Of a DNA stretch of 64,000 bases, positions 1 through 7,985 are shown in pieces; positions within the stretch are counted from its first letter, which is position 1, and the number at the start of each line of letters is the position of its first letter. A program made the position numbers and the translations under genes. The notes under the pieces were generated by a model, which was given only the letters and a program-made list of their open reading frames with translations, ran no database searches and was not told the origin of the DNA. The DNA comes from Trichomonas vaginalis G3 (Eukaryota > Parabasalia > Trichomonadida > Trichomonadidae): assembly GCF_026262505.1 (NCBI RefSeq), contig NC_067207.1:7780082-7844081 (forward strand), given 5' to 3'.

Positions 1-7
1 CCCTTTC

Positions 8-381
8 TCAAATAAAAGTAAAAACAAATTTATACTAATTTACTTCAAAATACAAAAGTATTTGACAGCTAAAATTAGTTACTTTAGCAAGCCCATCAAT
101 ACCCTTTTACGATTATTGTTACTTTTTCGAAATAAAAGTAAAAACAAATTTATACTAATTTACATCAAAATACAAAAGTATTTGACAGCTAAAATTAGTT
201 ACTTTAGCAAGCCTATCAATACCCTTTTACGATTATTGTTACTTTTTCGAAATAAAAGTAAAAACAAATTTATACTAATTTACATCAAAATACAAAAGTA
301 TTTGACAGCTAAAATTAGTTACTTTAGCAAGCCTATCAATACCCTTTTACGATTATTGTTACTTTTTCGAAATAAAATAAA
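8..381. repeat. 120-bp direct tandem repeat, about 3 copies
   Basis: Three consecutive 120-bp units differ only at a few positions (for example cttcaaaa/catcaaaa and cccatcaa/cctatcaa). The period is a multiple of three, so an apparent 128-aa reading frame with a 40-residue repeat runs through it. It has no ATG at its head and is best read as non-coding. The array lies at the unit boundary, which fits a recombination or terminal-repeat role (inference). Confidence 0.9.
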
Positions 382-478
382 TTTATTATCAAAAACCTTT
401 TTTTTCTTAGTAAAAATAAACGAAATTTTTTACCTTATGAACTTTTGATGGAAATATGCAAATTTAAAATAATAAAGA

Positions 479-740
479 AAGCCGCGAGCGAAGCGATCGG
501 CTTAGTTCGAAGATTTTGATTCAAATCTTTGCTGATCTGTAATTCGCGGAAGCCGCGAGCGAATCGAGCGGCTTAGGTCTAAGATTTTGATTCAAATCTT
601 TGCTTATATTCCTTAAATTCTTTATGAAACTCGCAACAGTTCCATAAAAAATTTTAAATTCTAAACTGTCGAAATTACCGATCGGTAATCACACCCTTCA
701 CGGGTGTGTCACTTTTTACAAGTGTGTCACTTTTAGCTAA
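479..740. other. GC-rich stem-loops, palindrome and paired GTGTCACTTTT motifs
   Basis: This AT-rich gene-free stretch holds two related stem-loops at 479-503 and 550-574 (arms AAGCCG/CGGCTT and AAGCCGC/GCGGCTT). Each is followed by a near-identical segment ending in gattcaaatctttgc, making a roughly 70-bp direct repeat. Downstream are a perfect 16-bp palindrome at 674-689 and a hairpin at 690-708, then two TGTCACTTTT motifs at 707-717 and 725-734. No reading frame is convincing. It resembles a terminal or regulatory region of a mobile element; the function is unknown. Confidence 0.6.
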
Positions 741-800
741 AATTACCCCTACTCAAATCGAAATTATATTAATGTTTTTAATATTCTTATATCAAAAGGA

Positions 801-1640
801 TTAAAGTTCATTAAGAGAAAAACAATTCTTCTTCTTCAATCTATTGGCACATTTATTTCTACACGCCAATAAGGAAGGGAAAATTATAAGACACCATGGT
901 GTCTTCAAAACGCGAATTTTTGATATTTTTAACAACCCTATAACGAAGTCAGTTATGAGACGTTTTATGTTTAAAGCAAGGAAACGCCATGTTTGCATAA
1001 GTATTGCTACAGTTAAATGGTAATGTCTGACTTTAGTAATGATGTTAGCTAATGGTGAGTCTGGTTTTGACACTAAACCTTTTCCGGCGAAGTCGTCACA
1101 AACGAGCAGAGTATTTGAAGGATACTTTTTGAAGGGGTATTTTGAAAGTTTTGACAGAATGTAGTTTGTAAGTCGTTTCATATCGTAAACTCCTGAGTAC
1201 TGACGTAAGTGGTGTTTGTCAATAATTCTTTCCATCTCTTCTGAAGTCTTTTGCATTCCTGACTGTATGAACTCTACAATAGCATAATATTTTCTCTTAC
1301 GTCGAATGTAACGTTGAAGAAATTCAATGAGTTCGCTATCTGGAACTTTAACGACAGATGCTTGAACTTTACTCATGAATGTTTTCGTTGTTGAATCCAT
1401 AGAGTCTGAAGTTGCTGATACAATGATTTGGTCATAGTAAGAGTCGTTTCCTAAACGCTCTGTTATGAGTATATGACGAATGAGGTTAAATGTCTTTCCT
1501 GAACCCATCTTTCCACAATAGAAATACACACCATTTGAACAGAATTCATAATCTTTGCTGAAAGGAAGAATAAGAGAAGAGTTAAGTTTGTCTGTAGTTT
1601 CATTCATGTCTTCATCTACGTCATGTATTAAATGCTTCAT
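801..1640 (-). CDS. A32/FtsK-HerA-type genome packaging ATPase 1 (Maverick/Polinton), frameshifted near its 3' end
   Basis: Virus-type packaging ATPase, expected to drive DNA into capsids. A Walker A motif GKMGSGKT lies at residues 43-50, a Walker B LLVCDDF at about 178-184, and a downstream MQTW at about 215-218 fits the sensor region. The ATG at 1640 is divergent from, and 16 bp from, the next gene. After residue 235 the frame turns into an unlikely basic tail. Another frame of the same strand reads a family-like C-terminus that stops at 859, so a one-base frameshift sits near 940-955, next to a GGG run. The same break is present in the second tandem copy, so it predates the duplication or is a shared consensus error. 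The family assignment is strong; activity is doubtful. Confidence 0.82.
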   Translation of the reverse strand: MKHLIHDVDEDMNETTDKLNSSLILPFSKDYEFCSNGVYFYCGKMGSGKTFNLIRHILITERLGNDSYYDQIIVSATSDSMDSTTKTFMSKVQASVVKVPDSELIEFLQRYIRRKRKYYAIVEFIQSGMQKTSEEMERIIDKHHLRQYSGVYDMKRLTNYILSKLSKYPFKKYPSNTLLVCDDFAGKGLVSKPDSPLANIITKVRHYHLTVAILMQTWRFLALNIKRLITDFVIGLLKISKIRVLKTPWCLIIFPSLLACRNKCANRLKKKNCFSLNEL

Positions 1641-1656
1641 TTTATCTCCACTAAAA

Positions 1657-2538
1657 ATGCAAGTCAGAAATATTCAGAACATAGCACCGAGTCTAACTGA
1701 CAAGAGTATAAAGATATACTATGAACACGTTATGATGAAACCAACCAAAATTCAAGAAAGTCAGTATACTTATGAATATCCAAGACACTGGGTAGAGTAT
1801 GTAGGAGGTGAGAAAGCTATTGAAATAAGACAAGTTAGAAGTATTCCAGCAGGAAGAACAATATTATTGAAGAACTTTAATGTTTTGAGATATAATGATG
1901 AAACAAAGAAGCAAGATAGTTTCCCTGTTGCTGTGTATGTGAACTTAGATACAGGAGATGGCATGAAAGTTTTTAACACAAAGCTTCAAACGGTATTGAA
2001 AGAACAACTTATAGCAGAAGGACACCCATTACCTTCAGAAGTTACCATAGCATATAATTTTGAAACAAATGCAATAGATTTTAAAATCGTCTCTGCAAAG
2101 AAGTCAGGTTTTACATTTAATGAAGCAGATGTATATTCGAATGAAAACTTCAAAGCTATTGCATGGTTAGATAATGACGATTGCTTTAAGAAAATATTTA
2201 AATTCAGTGACTCAAAGATGTCAATAGATGACCTTCGTGGAATGTTACCATCGACGTTTACAGTTGAAGGTTCAGCAGGATTGCTTACAAGATTGTCAAT
2301 TGGTGGCGTTTGGTCTCGTGAGAACATTGTTATAAAATCCAGTATAAGTGAATTTGCTGAAGAATCTATATTATGTCTTTCAATCTACATGTATTCGCCA
2401 CCGAAGCATTATAGTATAACAAACTTTGTCAGTAAGTTTAACATAAGACTTGTCGAACCTTCTTCAATGAAAGATGTTGTGCTACCTAAAGATGGAAAGG
2501 ATGGACTCATTATTGAGATGATTTTAATTGCATATTAA
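1657..2538 (+). CDS. Putative minor capsid (penton-type) protein, 293 aa
   Basis: The ATG at 1657 lies 16 bp from the divergent ATPase start; the open frame extends further upstream but would overlap the ATPase. The protein is rich in alternating hydrophobic/polar stretches typical of beta sandwiches, has no membrane segment, and sits between a packaging ATPase and small structural-type genes. That order fits the minor capsid gene of Polintons. Its stop codon directly abuts the ATG of the next gene (TAA|ATG at 2536-2541), suggesting a tight viral-style cluster. The assignment rests on context and general character, not on a diagnostic motif. Copy 2 of this gene has a one-base deletion; this copy is intact. 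Confidence 0.5.
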   Translation: MQVRNIQNIAPSLTDKSIKIYYEHVMMKPTKIQESQYTYEYPRHWVEYVGGEKAIEIRQVRSIPAGRTILLKNFNVLRYNDETKKQDSFPVAVYVNLDTGDGMKVFNTKLQTVLKEQLIAEGHPLPSEVTIAYNFETNAIDFKIVSAKKSGFTFNEADVYSNENFKAIAWLDNDDCFKKIFKFSDSKMSIDDLRGMLPSTFTVEGSAGLLTRLSIGGVWSRENIVIKSSISEFAEESILCLSIYMYSPPKHYSITNFVSKFNIRLVEPSSMKDVVLPKDGKDGLIIEMILIAY

Positions 2539-2763
2539 ATGAGCTTGTACTTGAAAGTCATTCATGATGAAATAACTGTTGTAGAAGATGTTAGCAATTG
2601 TTCAGACATTTTGAAGCGAATAGATGAGATAAGAAAGAAGTTAGATAGACCGCAAAGCGGTGAGGGTGAAGCCCGTGAGAATGTTTATGTTTCATTGACT
2701 TTCTCCAGTAACGAGAACTTTTATGAGATAATATTGAAGAGAGATGATTTTAATATGGTGTAA
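2539..2763 (+). CDS. Small acidic hypothetical protein, 74 aa
   Basis: The ATG immediately follows the stop of the capsid-type gene, and its own stop is immediately followed by the next ATG (TAA|ATG at 2761-2766). The three genes therefore run without spacers on one strand. The sequence is charged, with a predicted helix around residues 24-36 (LKRIDEIRKKL). The protein is identical in copy 2. No family is recognised; its position suggests a virion or morphogenesis component. Confidence 0.6.
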   Translation: MSLYLKVIHDEITVVEDVSNCSDILKRIDEIRKKLDRPQSGEGEARENVYVSLTFSSNENFYEIILKRDDFNMV

Positions 2764-3290
2764 ATGGTAGCTTGGGCAGCTTTAGGCGCAATGGGAACAA
2801 AAGCATTAGCATTTGGAGCAAAAGCACTTGGGCTTATGACGCAGTAAATAAAATGAGTGGAGGAAGAGTTTCGAAGACATTAGACGCAAATAAAGGAAAG
2901 ATTGGAGGCTGGGTTGCAAAGAAGTTAAGATTAAATAAAATAGGGCTCATAAATAAAGCATCCAATTTGGTTGCGACTGAGTCAGAAAATGCTTTAGGAA
3001 AGGACGATGAGTTTGCAAAACACGCAAAAGACTTTAATGACCAGATGAAAGGTGAAACAATGCATTTAAATAGAGTCGATGGAACTAAAGAAAATGTTTC
3101 TTCTCCACCAGCGGTATATCCATACGGACCTTATGGAATGTATGGAAACCCTTACGAAAGACCATTTGACCCATTGACTGGTGGAAGTAACTGGTATCAT
3201 TATGGACGAAGAAGAAAGACAGTCAAGTTGGAGACGGACGTAAAGAAAGCAACTAAAAAGAAACCAAGGAAGAGAGTTATAAAGCAATGA
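2764..3290 (+). pseudogene. PX-like small structural protein, frameshifted copy
   Basis: Copy 2 (14251-14778) encodes an intact 175-aa protein. Here one G is missing from a GGGG run near 2830, which breaks the frame after about 22 residues. The protein has an Ala/Gly-rich amphipathic N-terminus, a lysine-rich middle, a Tyr/Pro/Gly segment (YPYGPYGMYGNP) and a strongly basic C-terminus (KKATKKKPRKRVIKQ). This composition fits a small DNA-binding or membrane-active internal virion protein, like minor proteins of adenovirus-like and Polinton particles (inference). The loss may be a real mutation or a homopolymer sequencing error. Confidence 0.6.
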
Positions 3291-3431
3291 ATTCAAGTGG
3301 GTGAAAAACCGGGTGAAAAAGAGGTGAGATTTCACCACTTCACCTAAATTTATTTTTGTGCTATGTTTTCATACGCGTGAAGGTAGTGATATCATTTATT
3401 TTTTATTTATTTTTATTTTATTTTTATGTAA

Positions 3432-3752
3432 ATGACGAAAACTATTGAGATAACAAACTACAACGGTCATGAGTTCAAGAATTTGTTCTTCGTTCCTCGT
3501 GAAAATACATTCTATCAGATACGAGGGAGAAAGGGTAAAGTTAGTTTGAGCGTTTATGACAAAGAGCATTATGGAAGATATATACAAGCAATAGATACAA
3601 ACGGTAAGTGTGTTTCATTAGCTTTGTCAAAACTTATAAACATTAATTATGACAGTGACTTTGACCTATATGAAGAAGAAAGTGAGTCAGAAGATTATGA
3701 GCTGTTATGTGAAGCACAGCAATGGGAGGAGTTGCAATACTTTTGTAAGTGA
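3432..3752 (+). CDS. Hypothetical protein with acidic C-terminus, 106 aa
   Basis: ATG at 3432, preceded directly by an ATG-TAA minimal upstream reading frame at 3426-3431. The N-terminal 70 residues look like a small beta-rich domain (NTFYQIRGRKGK, then QAIDTNGKCVSLALSKLI), loosely like the DNA-binding modules that precede HNH nucleases. The C-terminus is acidic (YEEESESEDYELL). Identical in copy 2. No firm family. Confidence 0.55.
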   Translation: MTKTIEITNYNGHEFKNLFFVPRENTFYQIRGRKGKVSLSVYDKEHYGRYIQAIDTNGKCVSLALSKLININYDSDFDLYEEESESEDYELLCEAQQWEELQYFCK

Positions 3753-3874
3753 GAACATTAATGGGAACGTTAGTCAGAACGTTTATTTTTTACATTAGTG
3801 AGGTGAAGAAATTGGCGGCTTTGTAAATATTTAAGGTTAAATTAGTGTTATCGCTTGTGTTGTAAAATATACAT

Positions 3875-3904
3875 TAACGGTTTTGTAAAGTGTCAAAACC
3901 GTTA
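3875..3904. other. Perfect 10-bp-stem hairpin
   Basis: The arms TAACGGTTTT and AAAACCGTTA flank a 10-base loop in the spacer ahead of the polymerase fragment. The arms contain YAACGG, a Myb-type core. Present in both tandem copies. Function unknown. Confidence 0.6.
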
Positions 3905-3972
3905 TATTGGGTAAGGTGGAACGCAGTGCCACCGTACGCAAGATAGGTATACTAACTAAGAAACCTCAAGAG

Positions 3973-4334
3973 ATGAAGAGTAAACATTATGAGAAGGTCG
4001 ACAACTTTGTTGAAAGGTTTTCTCCTTTTGTTTTGAAGTACGAATTCACTCAAGGTCAAAGTGGCTTAGTAACCACATTAAAACCTATTGTCGAACATTG
4101 GTCTTACCCTCAGTTCGCAAAGGCAGTACTTGACAACTACAACAAATTCTTCTCCGAAGTCAATCCAAAGTCAAGGTTTACTATGAGAACATTGACGCAC
4201 TCATGACGAACGAAGAAGGATACAACAAACTCATTGAAATGGGTGTGGTCGGTGAAAAGATGGGTCAATTCAAATTGGACAAAATTTTCACCGAAGTTCA
4301 TGTCCTCTCCAAGCGTAAGTACTGGGGGTGTTAA
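3973..4334 (+). pseudogene. Family B DNA polymerase (pPolB) C-terminal fragment, frameshifted
   Basis: Two frames join near 4180. The first runs from about 3973 and includes YPQFAKAVLDNYNKFF; the second continues past 4180 with YYENIDALM, then GEKMGQFKLDKI and a C-terminal SKRKYWG. This matches the order around and after motif C of family B polymerases (normally YxDTDS, then a G-x-FK element and a KxY). The DTDS motif is degraded to NIDA, losing one catalytic aspartate. The 5' three quarters of the gene (exonuclease domain, motifs A and B) are absent. The same break exists in copy 2. It is a remnant showing that the element descends from a polymerase-encoding Maverick. Confidence 0.68.
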
Positions 4335-4378
4335 AGAAGATGGTGAAATAGTTAAACATTGCATGAAATAAAAAAATT

Positions 4379-4648
4379 TTATTCGAATTTGAATTTAAAT
4401 GTGGGAATTCTTGGGAACGTGAAAGGCTTATTTACTTGAGGAACAGGTAAAGGTGGTGGAGGTGGTGGCAACCAGTCCATTTTATATTCCTTCCTAGCTA
4501 ATTTCCGTTTAATTTCATGGTCGCCCTCGGAGTCTTTGAATCGGACAGGTCGAGTTACACCATTCTTGGTCTCAAACTCATATATAACCTGTTTGTCTGT
4601 ATTTTCGTCGACTATGGCACGAGACACGAACGTTGACCAAACGGACAA
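4379..4648 (-). CDS. Hypothetical protein with polyproline run, about 89 aa, probably 5'-truncated
   Basis: The reading frame has no ATG at its head; the first in-frame ATG gives only a short proline-rich tail. The coding-like stretch includes a mixed alpha/beta region (YEFETKNGVTRPVRFKDSEG), a basic helix, then LPPPPPPLPVP and an aromatic/Lys C-terminus. The frame is cut by a stop just upstream, close to the start of the opposite-strand gene at 4664. The two may meet at an old recombination joint. Identical in copy 2. No family recognised. Confidence 0.4.
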   Translation of the reverse strand: MSVWSTFVSRAIVDENTDKQVIYEFETKNGVTRPVRFKDSEGDHEIKRKLARKEYKMDWLPPPPPPLPVPQVNKPFTFPRIPTFKFKFE

Positions 4649-4663
4649 AAAGTGTCATTTCGG

Positions 4664-4927
4664 ATGGTCAAGCAGCCAATCGCATTCGAGCACTTCGAAG
4701 AAGCCTTACGTTCCAAGGGAGAGGGTGTCTGGTGCAAAGCAGAGGTCATGAGACTCTACGAGCAGTACATCCTCAATGCCTGGGAGGACAAATCGTCCTT
4801 GAATTGGCAATTCTACCAACTCCTCTGGGACGACCTCCTACGCAACTGGGATAACGAAAGAGCCCAATTCAAAGGTCGGGAGCTAATTTTCCAAATTACC
4901 ATTAATTTAACCTACTTATCCAACTAA
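4664..4927 (+). CDS. Hypothetical protein, 87 aa
   Basis: An initiator-like TCATTT lies 7 bases before the ATG at 4664, which decides this start. The product is helical and rich in Trp/Glu/Leu (WEDKSSLNWQFYQLLWDDLL). Its C-terminal 20 residues look like read-through of AT-rich DNA, so the gene may be 3'-truncated. The same in copy 2. No family is recognised. Confidence 0.45.
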   Translation: MVKQPIAFEHFEEALRSKGEGVWCKAEVMRLYEQYILNAWEDKSSLNWQFYQLLWDDLLRNWDNERAQFKGRELIFQITINLTYLSN

Positions 4928-4975
4928 ACACCTAAATTTACTTGGGGTTTCCCCCTAAAATAAATTTTTTTACTC

Positions 4976-5671
4976 TTAGAACCACTCGAGGTTCTCTTTA
5001 CGGTTGTTGAGCTTGTCACCGTCAATGTGTTTGACCTTCGTCTTCTTGTCTGGATTTGGAACCCATTGAATTGCGACAAGCTTGCCCATGGAAATTGAAC
5101 CGCGATTCCGAAGGTTAAGGTTCAAGTGTCCCAAGTTGTTGAGAACTGGGGTAAGAACCTTGCCGGTCTCCCTGTTGCGGATTTTGTATGGGTAGGGTTG
5201 GGAAATTTCGTAAGCGTCATCGGCAACAAGGGTTGCCCAAACTTCCTCTTCTTCGTATTTCTCTTCTTCCTCTTCTTCTTCTTCGTGTTTCTCTTCTTCC
5301 TCGACAATTCCTTCTTCAATTTGGTACTCACGAAGTACGGTGTTGCATGTTCTGTCCTTTCCGAGTACCTTCCAGATGGCGTCTATCTCTTCGAAGAAAC
5401 GGTAGATAAGTCGGGCAAGGTCTCGGTTCTCTCTCTCGTAATTGCGCAACGATTCTGAGAAATCGTTCAGGACTTTTTCATTGGAAGCTTGGTTCATGAG
5501 GAACTCACCTTTAAATCCCTTCATCTCTGACATAAGACTACTTTGGAGAGTCTTAACGGTGTTTGTCAGATGAGCTTTCAATTGGGCAATTTGAATTTGA
5601 ATTGGGCGCTTGTCTGGCAACCTTGAAAGGACATCTTCCATTGAGTTTGGCTTCGGTGCTTGTTCGGACAT
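4976..5671 (-). CDS. Coiled-coil protein with C-terminal HNH_3-like domain, 231 aa
   Basis: Residues 1-100 are helical and probably coiled coil. Residues 121-143 are a Glu run with KYE/KHE interruptions. Residues 160-231 resemble the NUMOD/HNH_3 homing-endonuclease fold: KIRNRETGK, GKLVAIQWVPNP, then VKHIDGDKLNNRKENLEW. The usual first histidine (HrLVA) is replaced by glycine, so cleavage activity is doubtful and a DNA-binding role is as likely. An initiator-like TTCATTTTTTCG precedes the ATG. The Glu run varies between copies (27 bp longer in copy 2), with the frame kept. The domain call is by pattern recognition. Confidence 0.65.
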   Translation of the reverse strand: MSEQAPKPNSMEDVLSRLPDKRPIQIQIAQLKAHLTNTVKTLQSSLMSEMKGFKGEFLMNQASNEKVLNDFSESLRNYERENRDLARLIYRFFEEIDAIWKVLGKDRTCNTVLREYQIEEGIVEEEEKHEEEEEEEEKYEEEEVWATLVADDAYEISQPYPYKIRNRETGKVLTPVLNNLGHLNLNLRNRGSISMGKLVAIQWVPNPDKKTKVKHIDGDKLNNRKENLEWF

Positions 5672-5703
5672 CGAAAAAATGAAGTGGTTTGAGAATGACG
5701 GTT

Positions 5704-6288
5704 TTACTTCAAAAAGCTTGTTATGACAGTTAAGTCATACAATAAGTTTAAAATAATATCTTGTTCTTCTTCTGAACGTTTGTTGTCTCTTCCGATAAAA
5801 GTTTCGAACATGAGAACCAAAAAACGTTTTTTGAGATTGCGGAAGAGTTCAGGCAAATTTTCATATTCTGGATATGTTGGGAGCAGTTCAAAACATCTGA
5901 GCTGACTTTCGGACAAAATTGGGACAATGTCAGAAAATTCATCTTTGGTCGGACTGCTTGAAGGTAAGTCCCTTACATGTAAGTAGCTCTGGTAAAGTCT
6001 TCTCATTTCTGCTAACTTTTGGAGTATAGCTTCGTAGTTTAGAAGTTTCAATTTTAATTGTCTTATTCCTCTCTTGACATCTAAACGGTAACTATCCATG
6101 AGGTCAAGGGTTGCTTTAGTTGCCTTAAGTGGAGCTATCTGTTCCTTGACTTCTGCAATTTTGGTTGCAATTGTGGTTTGAGCTCCTTCAAGTTCGCCGT
6201 CTATGTCGTTCTCAACACCTTCAACCATAGCTTGAAACTCTTCATCGGTCCATTGAGATTGGTGTGGGACGAATTTAACTTGCTTCAT
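5704..6288 (-). CDS. Coiled-coil hypothetical protein, 194 aa
   Basis: Long helical segments rich in Leu/Glu/Lys (for example ATKIAEVKEQIAPLKATKAT and LNYEAILQKLAEMRRLY) suggest coiled coil. The start is supported by a TTTCATTTTTTGA initiator-like element touching the ATG. No membrane segment or enzyme motif. It lies 32 bp upstream of the HNH-like gene on the same strand, forming a minus-strand series with its neighbours. Unchanged in copy 2. Possible structural or scaffold protein; no family recognised. Confidence 0.6.
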   Translation of the reverse strand: MKQVKFVPHQSQWTDEEFQAMVEGVENDIDGELEGAQTTIATKIAEVKEQIAPLKATKATLDLMDSYRLDVKRGIRQLKLKLLNYEAILQKLAEMRRLYQSYLHVRDLPSSSPTKDEFSDIVPILSESQLRCFELLPTYPEYENLPELFRNLKKRFLVLMFETFIGRDNKRSEEEQDIILNLLYDLTVITSFLK

Positions 6289-6310
6289 TCAAAAAATGAA
6301 AAAAATGTTT

Positions 6311-6607
6311 TTACTCAAAGCGTGCCATGTATATGGCTATAAGAAACTTACCAGAAGGCTTCTTCTTCACATGAGTCTTTGGCAACTTGAGTGTTGGTGT
6401 TGGAGTTCTTGTTGGTGTCGGGTCTGGAATTTCAATTCTCTCTCGAGCGCAACAACAGATGTCAGAATAACATTCCCCACTGTCCTTCTTGCCACCATAA
6501 ACTGTGTATTGACCAAACTTGCATTTACAGGAAGACCGGTCAATACAAGGTTCACAGTTGAAATAGTTGTACACAAACCTGTTGAGTACGAGTGTGAGTA
6601 AAAACAT
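6311..6607 (-). CDS. Cysteine-rich small protein, possibly secreted or disulfide-bonded, 98 aa
   Basis: A hydrophobic start (MFLLTLVLNRFVYNYF) could be a signal or anchor. It is followed by a cluster of nine cysteines between residues 18 and 53 (CEPC, CKC, CYSDICCC), then a Thr/Pro repeat (PTPTRTPTPT) and a basic tail. A TTCACTTTTTTT initiator-like element touches the ATG. Copy 2 carries a one-base deletion that breaks the frame; this copy is intact. Function unknown. Confidence 0.6.
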   Translation of the reverse strand: MFLLTLVLNRFVYNYFNCEPCIDRSSCKCKFGQYTVYGGKKDSGECYSDICCCARERIEIPDPTPTRTPTPTLKLPKTHVKKKPSGKFLIAIYMARFE

Positions 6608-6634
6608 AAAAAAAGTGAAGTTAAACGTTAAGGT

Positions 6635-7000
6635 TTACTGAATTGGTTGGATGTCGCCTTCACAGGTTATGTAGAACGGCTGACCAGAGAAGTGGAGAAG
6701 ACTCTTGAGAATTTGGTTCATTCTTGGGAAAGGGTTCTCTCTGTTTGGAAGTAGTATCCAAGGACGCTTGGCAAAGAACTTTATAATGGCTTCCTTCTTT
6801 GCTTGCTTTATGTCGTCGTAGGCTGTCCCGTCTGGTATTTGAATTGGAATTCCGGTCGAAGTCTCGAGATTCAATGCAGCCCTTCCCGTTATCCAACCGT
6901 TAACAAGCTTGCCTTTTACATTCTGCCTGAGGAAGTCTTTAACAAGCTCGTTAATTTCAATTAGGTAAATTGCCTCGTCGGTAGGTTCGACCTCGACCAT
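6635..7000 (-). CDS. Hypothetical protein, 121 aa
   Basis: A mixed alpha/beta soluble protein, with segments such as LVKDFLRQNVKGKLVNGWI and IIKFFAKRPWILLPN. The ATG at 7000 borders a 21-bp repeat array that separates it from the divergent proline-rich gene. Identical in copy 2. No family recognised. Confidence 0.6.
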   Translation of the reverse strand: MVEVEPTDEAIYLIEINELVKDFLRQNVKGKLVNGWITGRAALNLETSTGIPIQIPDGTAYDDIKQAKKEAIIKFFAKRPWILLPNRENPFPRMNQILKSLLHFSGQPFYITCEGDIQPIQ

Positions 7001-7001
7001 T

Positions 7002-7085
7002 GCTACTGTCAGAAAAAGTACTGCTACTGTCAGATAAAGTACTGCTACTGTCAGTAAAAGTACTGCTACTGTCAGTAAAAGTACT
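7002..7085. repeat. 21-bp tandem repeat, 4 copies, in a divergent promoter region
   Basis: Four 21-bp units of the form gctactgtcagNaaagtact lie between the divergent starts at 7000 and 7138. Each unit holds an imperfect palindrome around agtactgctact. The position suggests binding sites shared by both promoters. Conserved in copy 2 with the same copy number. Confidence 0.75.
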
Positions 7086-7137
7086 GCTAGTAGCAGAGAT
7101 TTTTATCGTTGTGGTCCGACGGTTAAGCCACAAACGA

Positions 7138-7470
7138 ATGTCCGACGTTCCTCTTCCTGAATGCCTTCCCAAACCAGAGGAACCTAAAGAACCACAACAG
7201 TCTCCTCAGCAACCTCAGTTCCAGCAAGTACCTCCGAATTACTACCAATTTCCACCTCAAGGTTATTACCCACCACAAGGCTTCCCGAACTACCCTCCTC
7301 AACCTATGCCTTACTTCCCCAACCCTTGGTTGTTCCAGCAAGCTCCACCCCAGCAATTCAAATCTCAATCGAAGAGAGACCAAGAGTTCGAAGAAGGTCT
7401 GAACCGTTTACGCAAAGATTATGCCACAGCCCCTATGGAAGATGACAGGCTTTCAGTCTCTTCCCTAAGG
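7138..7470 (+). pseudogene. Proline/glutamine/tyrosine-rich protein, 5' part, interrupted by an insert
   Basis: Starts at ATG 7138. Residues 10-85 form a P/Q/Y-rich region (PPNYYQFPPQGYYPPQGF). After about residue 111 the frame runs into the insert and stops at 7497. The true 3' part resumes at 8976 after a duplicated 80-bp stretch and ends at 9295. The uninterrupted protein would be about 190 aa with a C-terminal helical domain. Probably a structural or adaptor protein; no family recognised. Confidence 0.65.
7391..7470. repeat. 80-bp direct duplication flanking an insert (left copy)
   Basis: The 80 bases 7391-7470 recur at 8976-9055 on the other side of the insert. The duplication lies inside coding sequence of the proline-rich gene. 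It is far longer than a normal transposon target duplication. Confidence 0.85.
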
Positions 7471-7551
7471 AGTGTGGTAGAATTTACGAAAAAGTGACAG
7501 TAGAAAAAGTGACACTTAACCTTAAATTTCCAAACACTATTTTTTGATTAT

Positions 7552-7985
7552 ATTTAGTTATTATATATTTATATATATATATGTATATTATATATATATA
7601 TGTATATTTATATTTATATATGTATATTTATATTTATATATGTATATTTATATTTATATATGTATATTTATATATATTTATATATGTATATTATATTTAT
7701 ATATGTATATTTATATTTATATATGTATATTATATATTATATATGTATATTTATATTATATTATTTATATTATATATGTATATTTATATTTATATATGTA
7801 TATTTATATTTATATATGTATATTTATATTTATATATGTATATTTATATTTATATATGTATATTTATATTTATATATGTATATTTATATTTATATATGTA
7901 TATTTATATTTATATATGTATATTTATATTTATATATGTATATTTATATTTATATATGTATATATTTATATATGTATATATTTAT
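7552..7985. repeat. AT microsatellite, (tatatttatatttatatatg)n-like
   Basis: Long run of tatatgtatatttatatt units of about 20 bp. All three forward frames stay open through it, producing spurious Tyr/Ile-rich reading frames. The array differs in detail between copy 1 and copy 2. Confidence 0.95.

Noticed and set aside
62-448. 128-codon open frame with a 40-residue repeat
   Set aside because: It is a by-product of a 120-bp tandem repeat whose period is a multiple of three. It has no ATG at its head, and the composition follows the AT-rich repeat.
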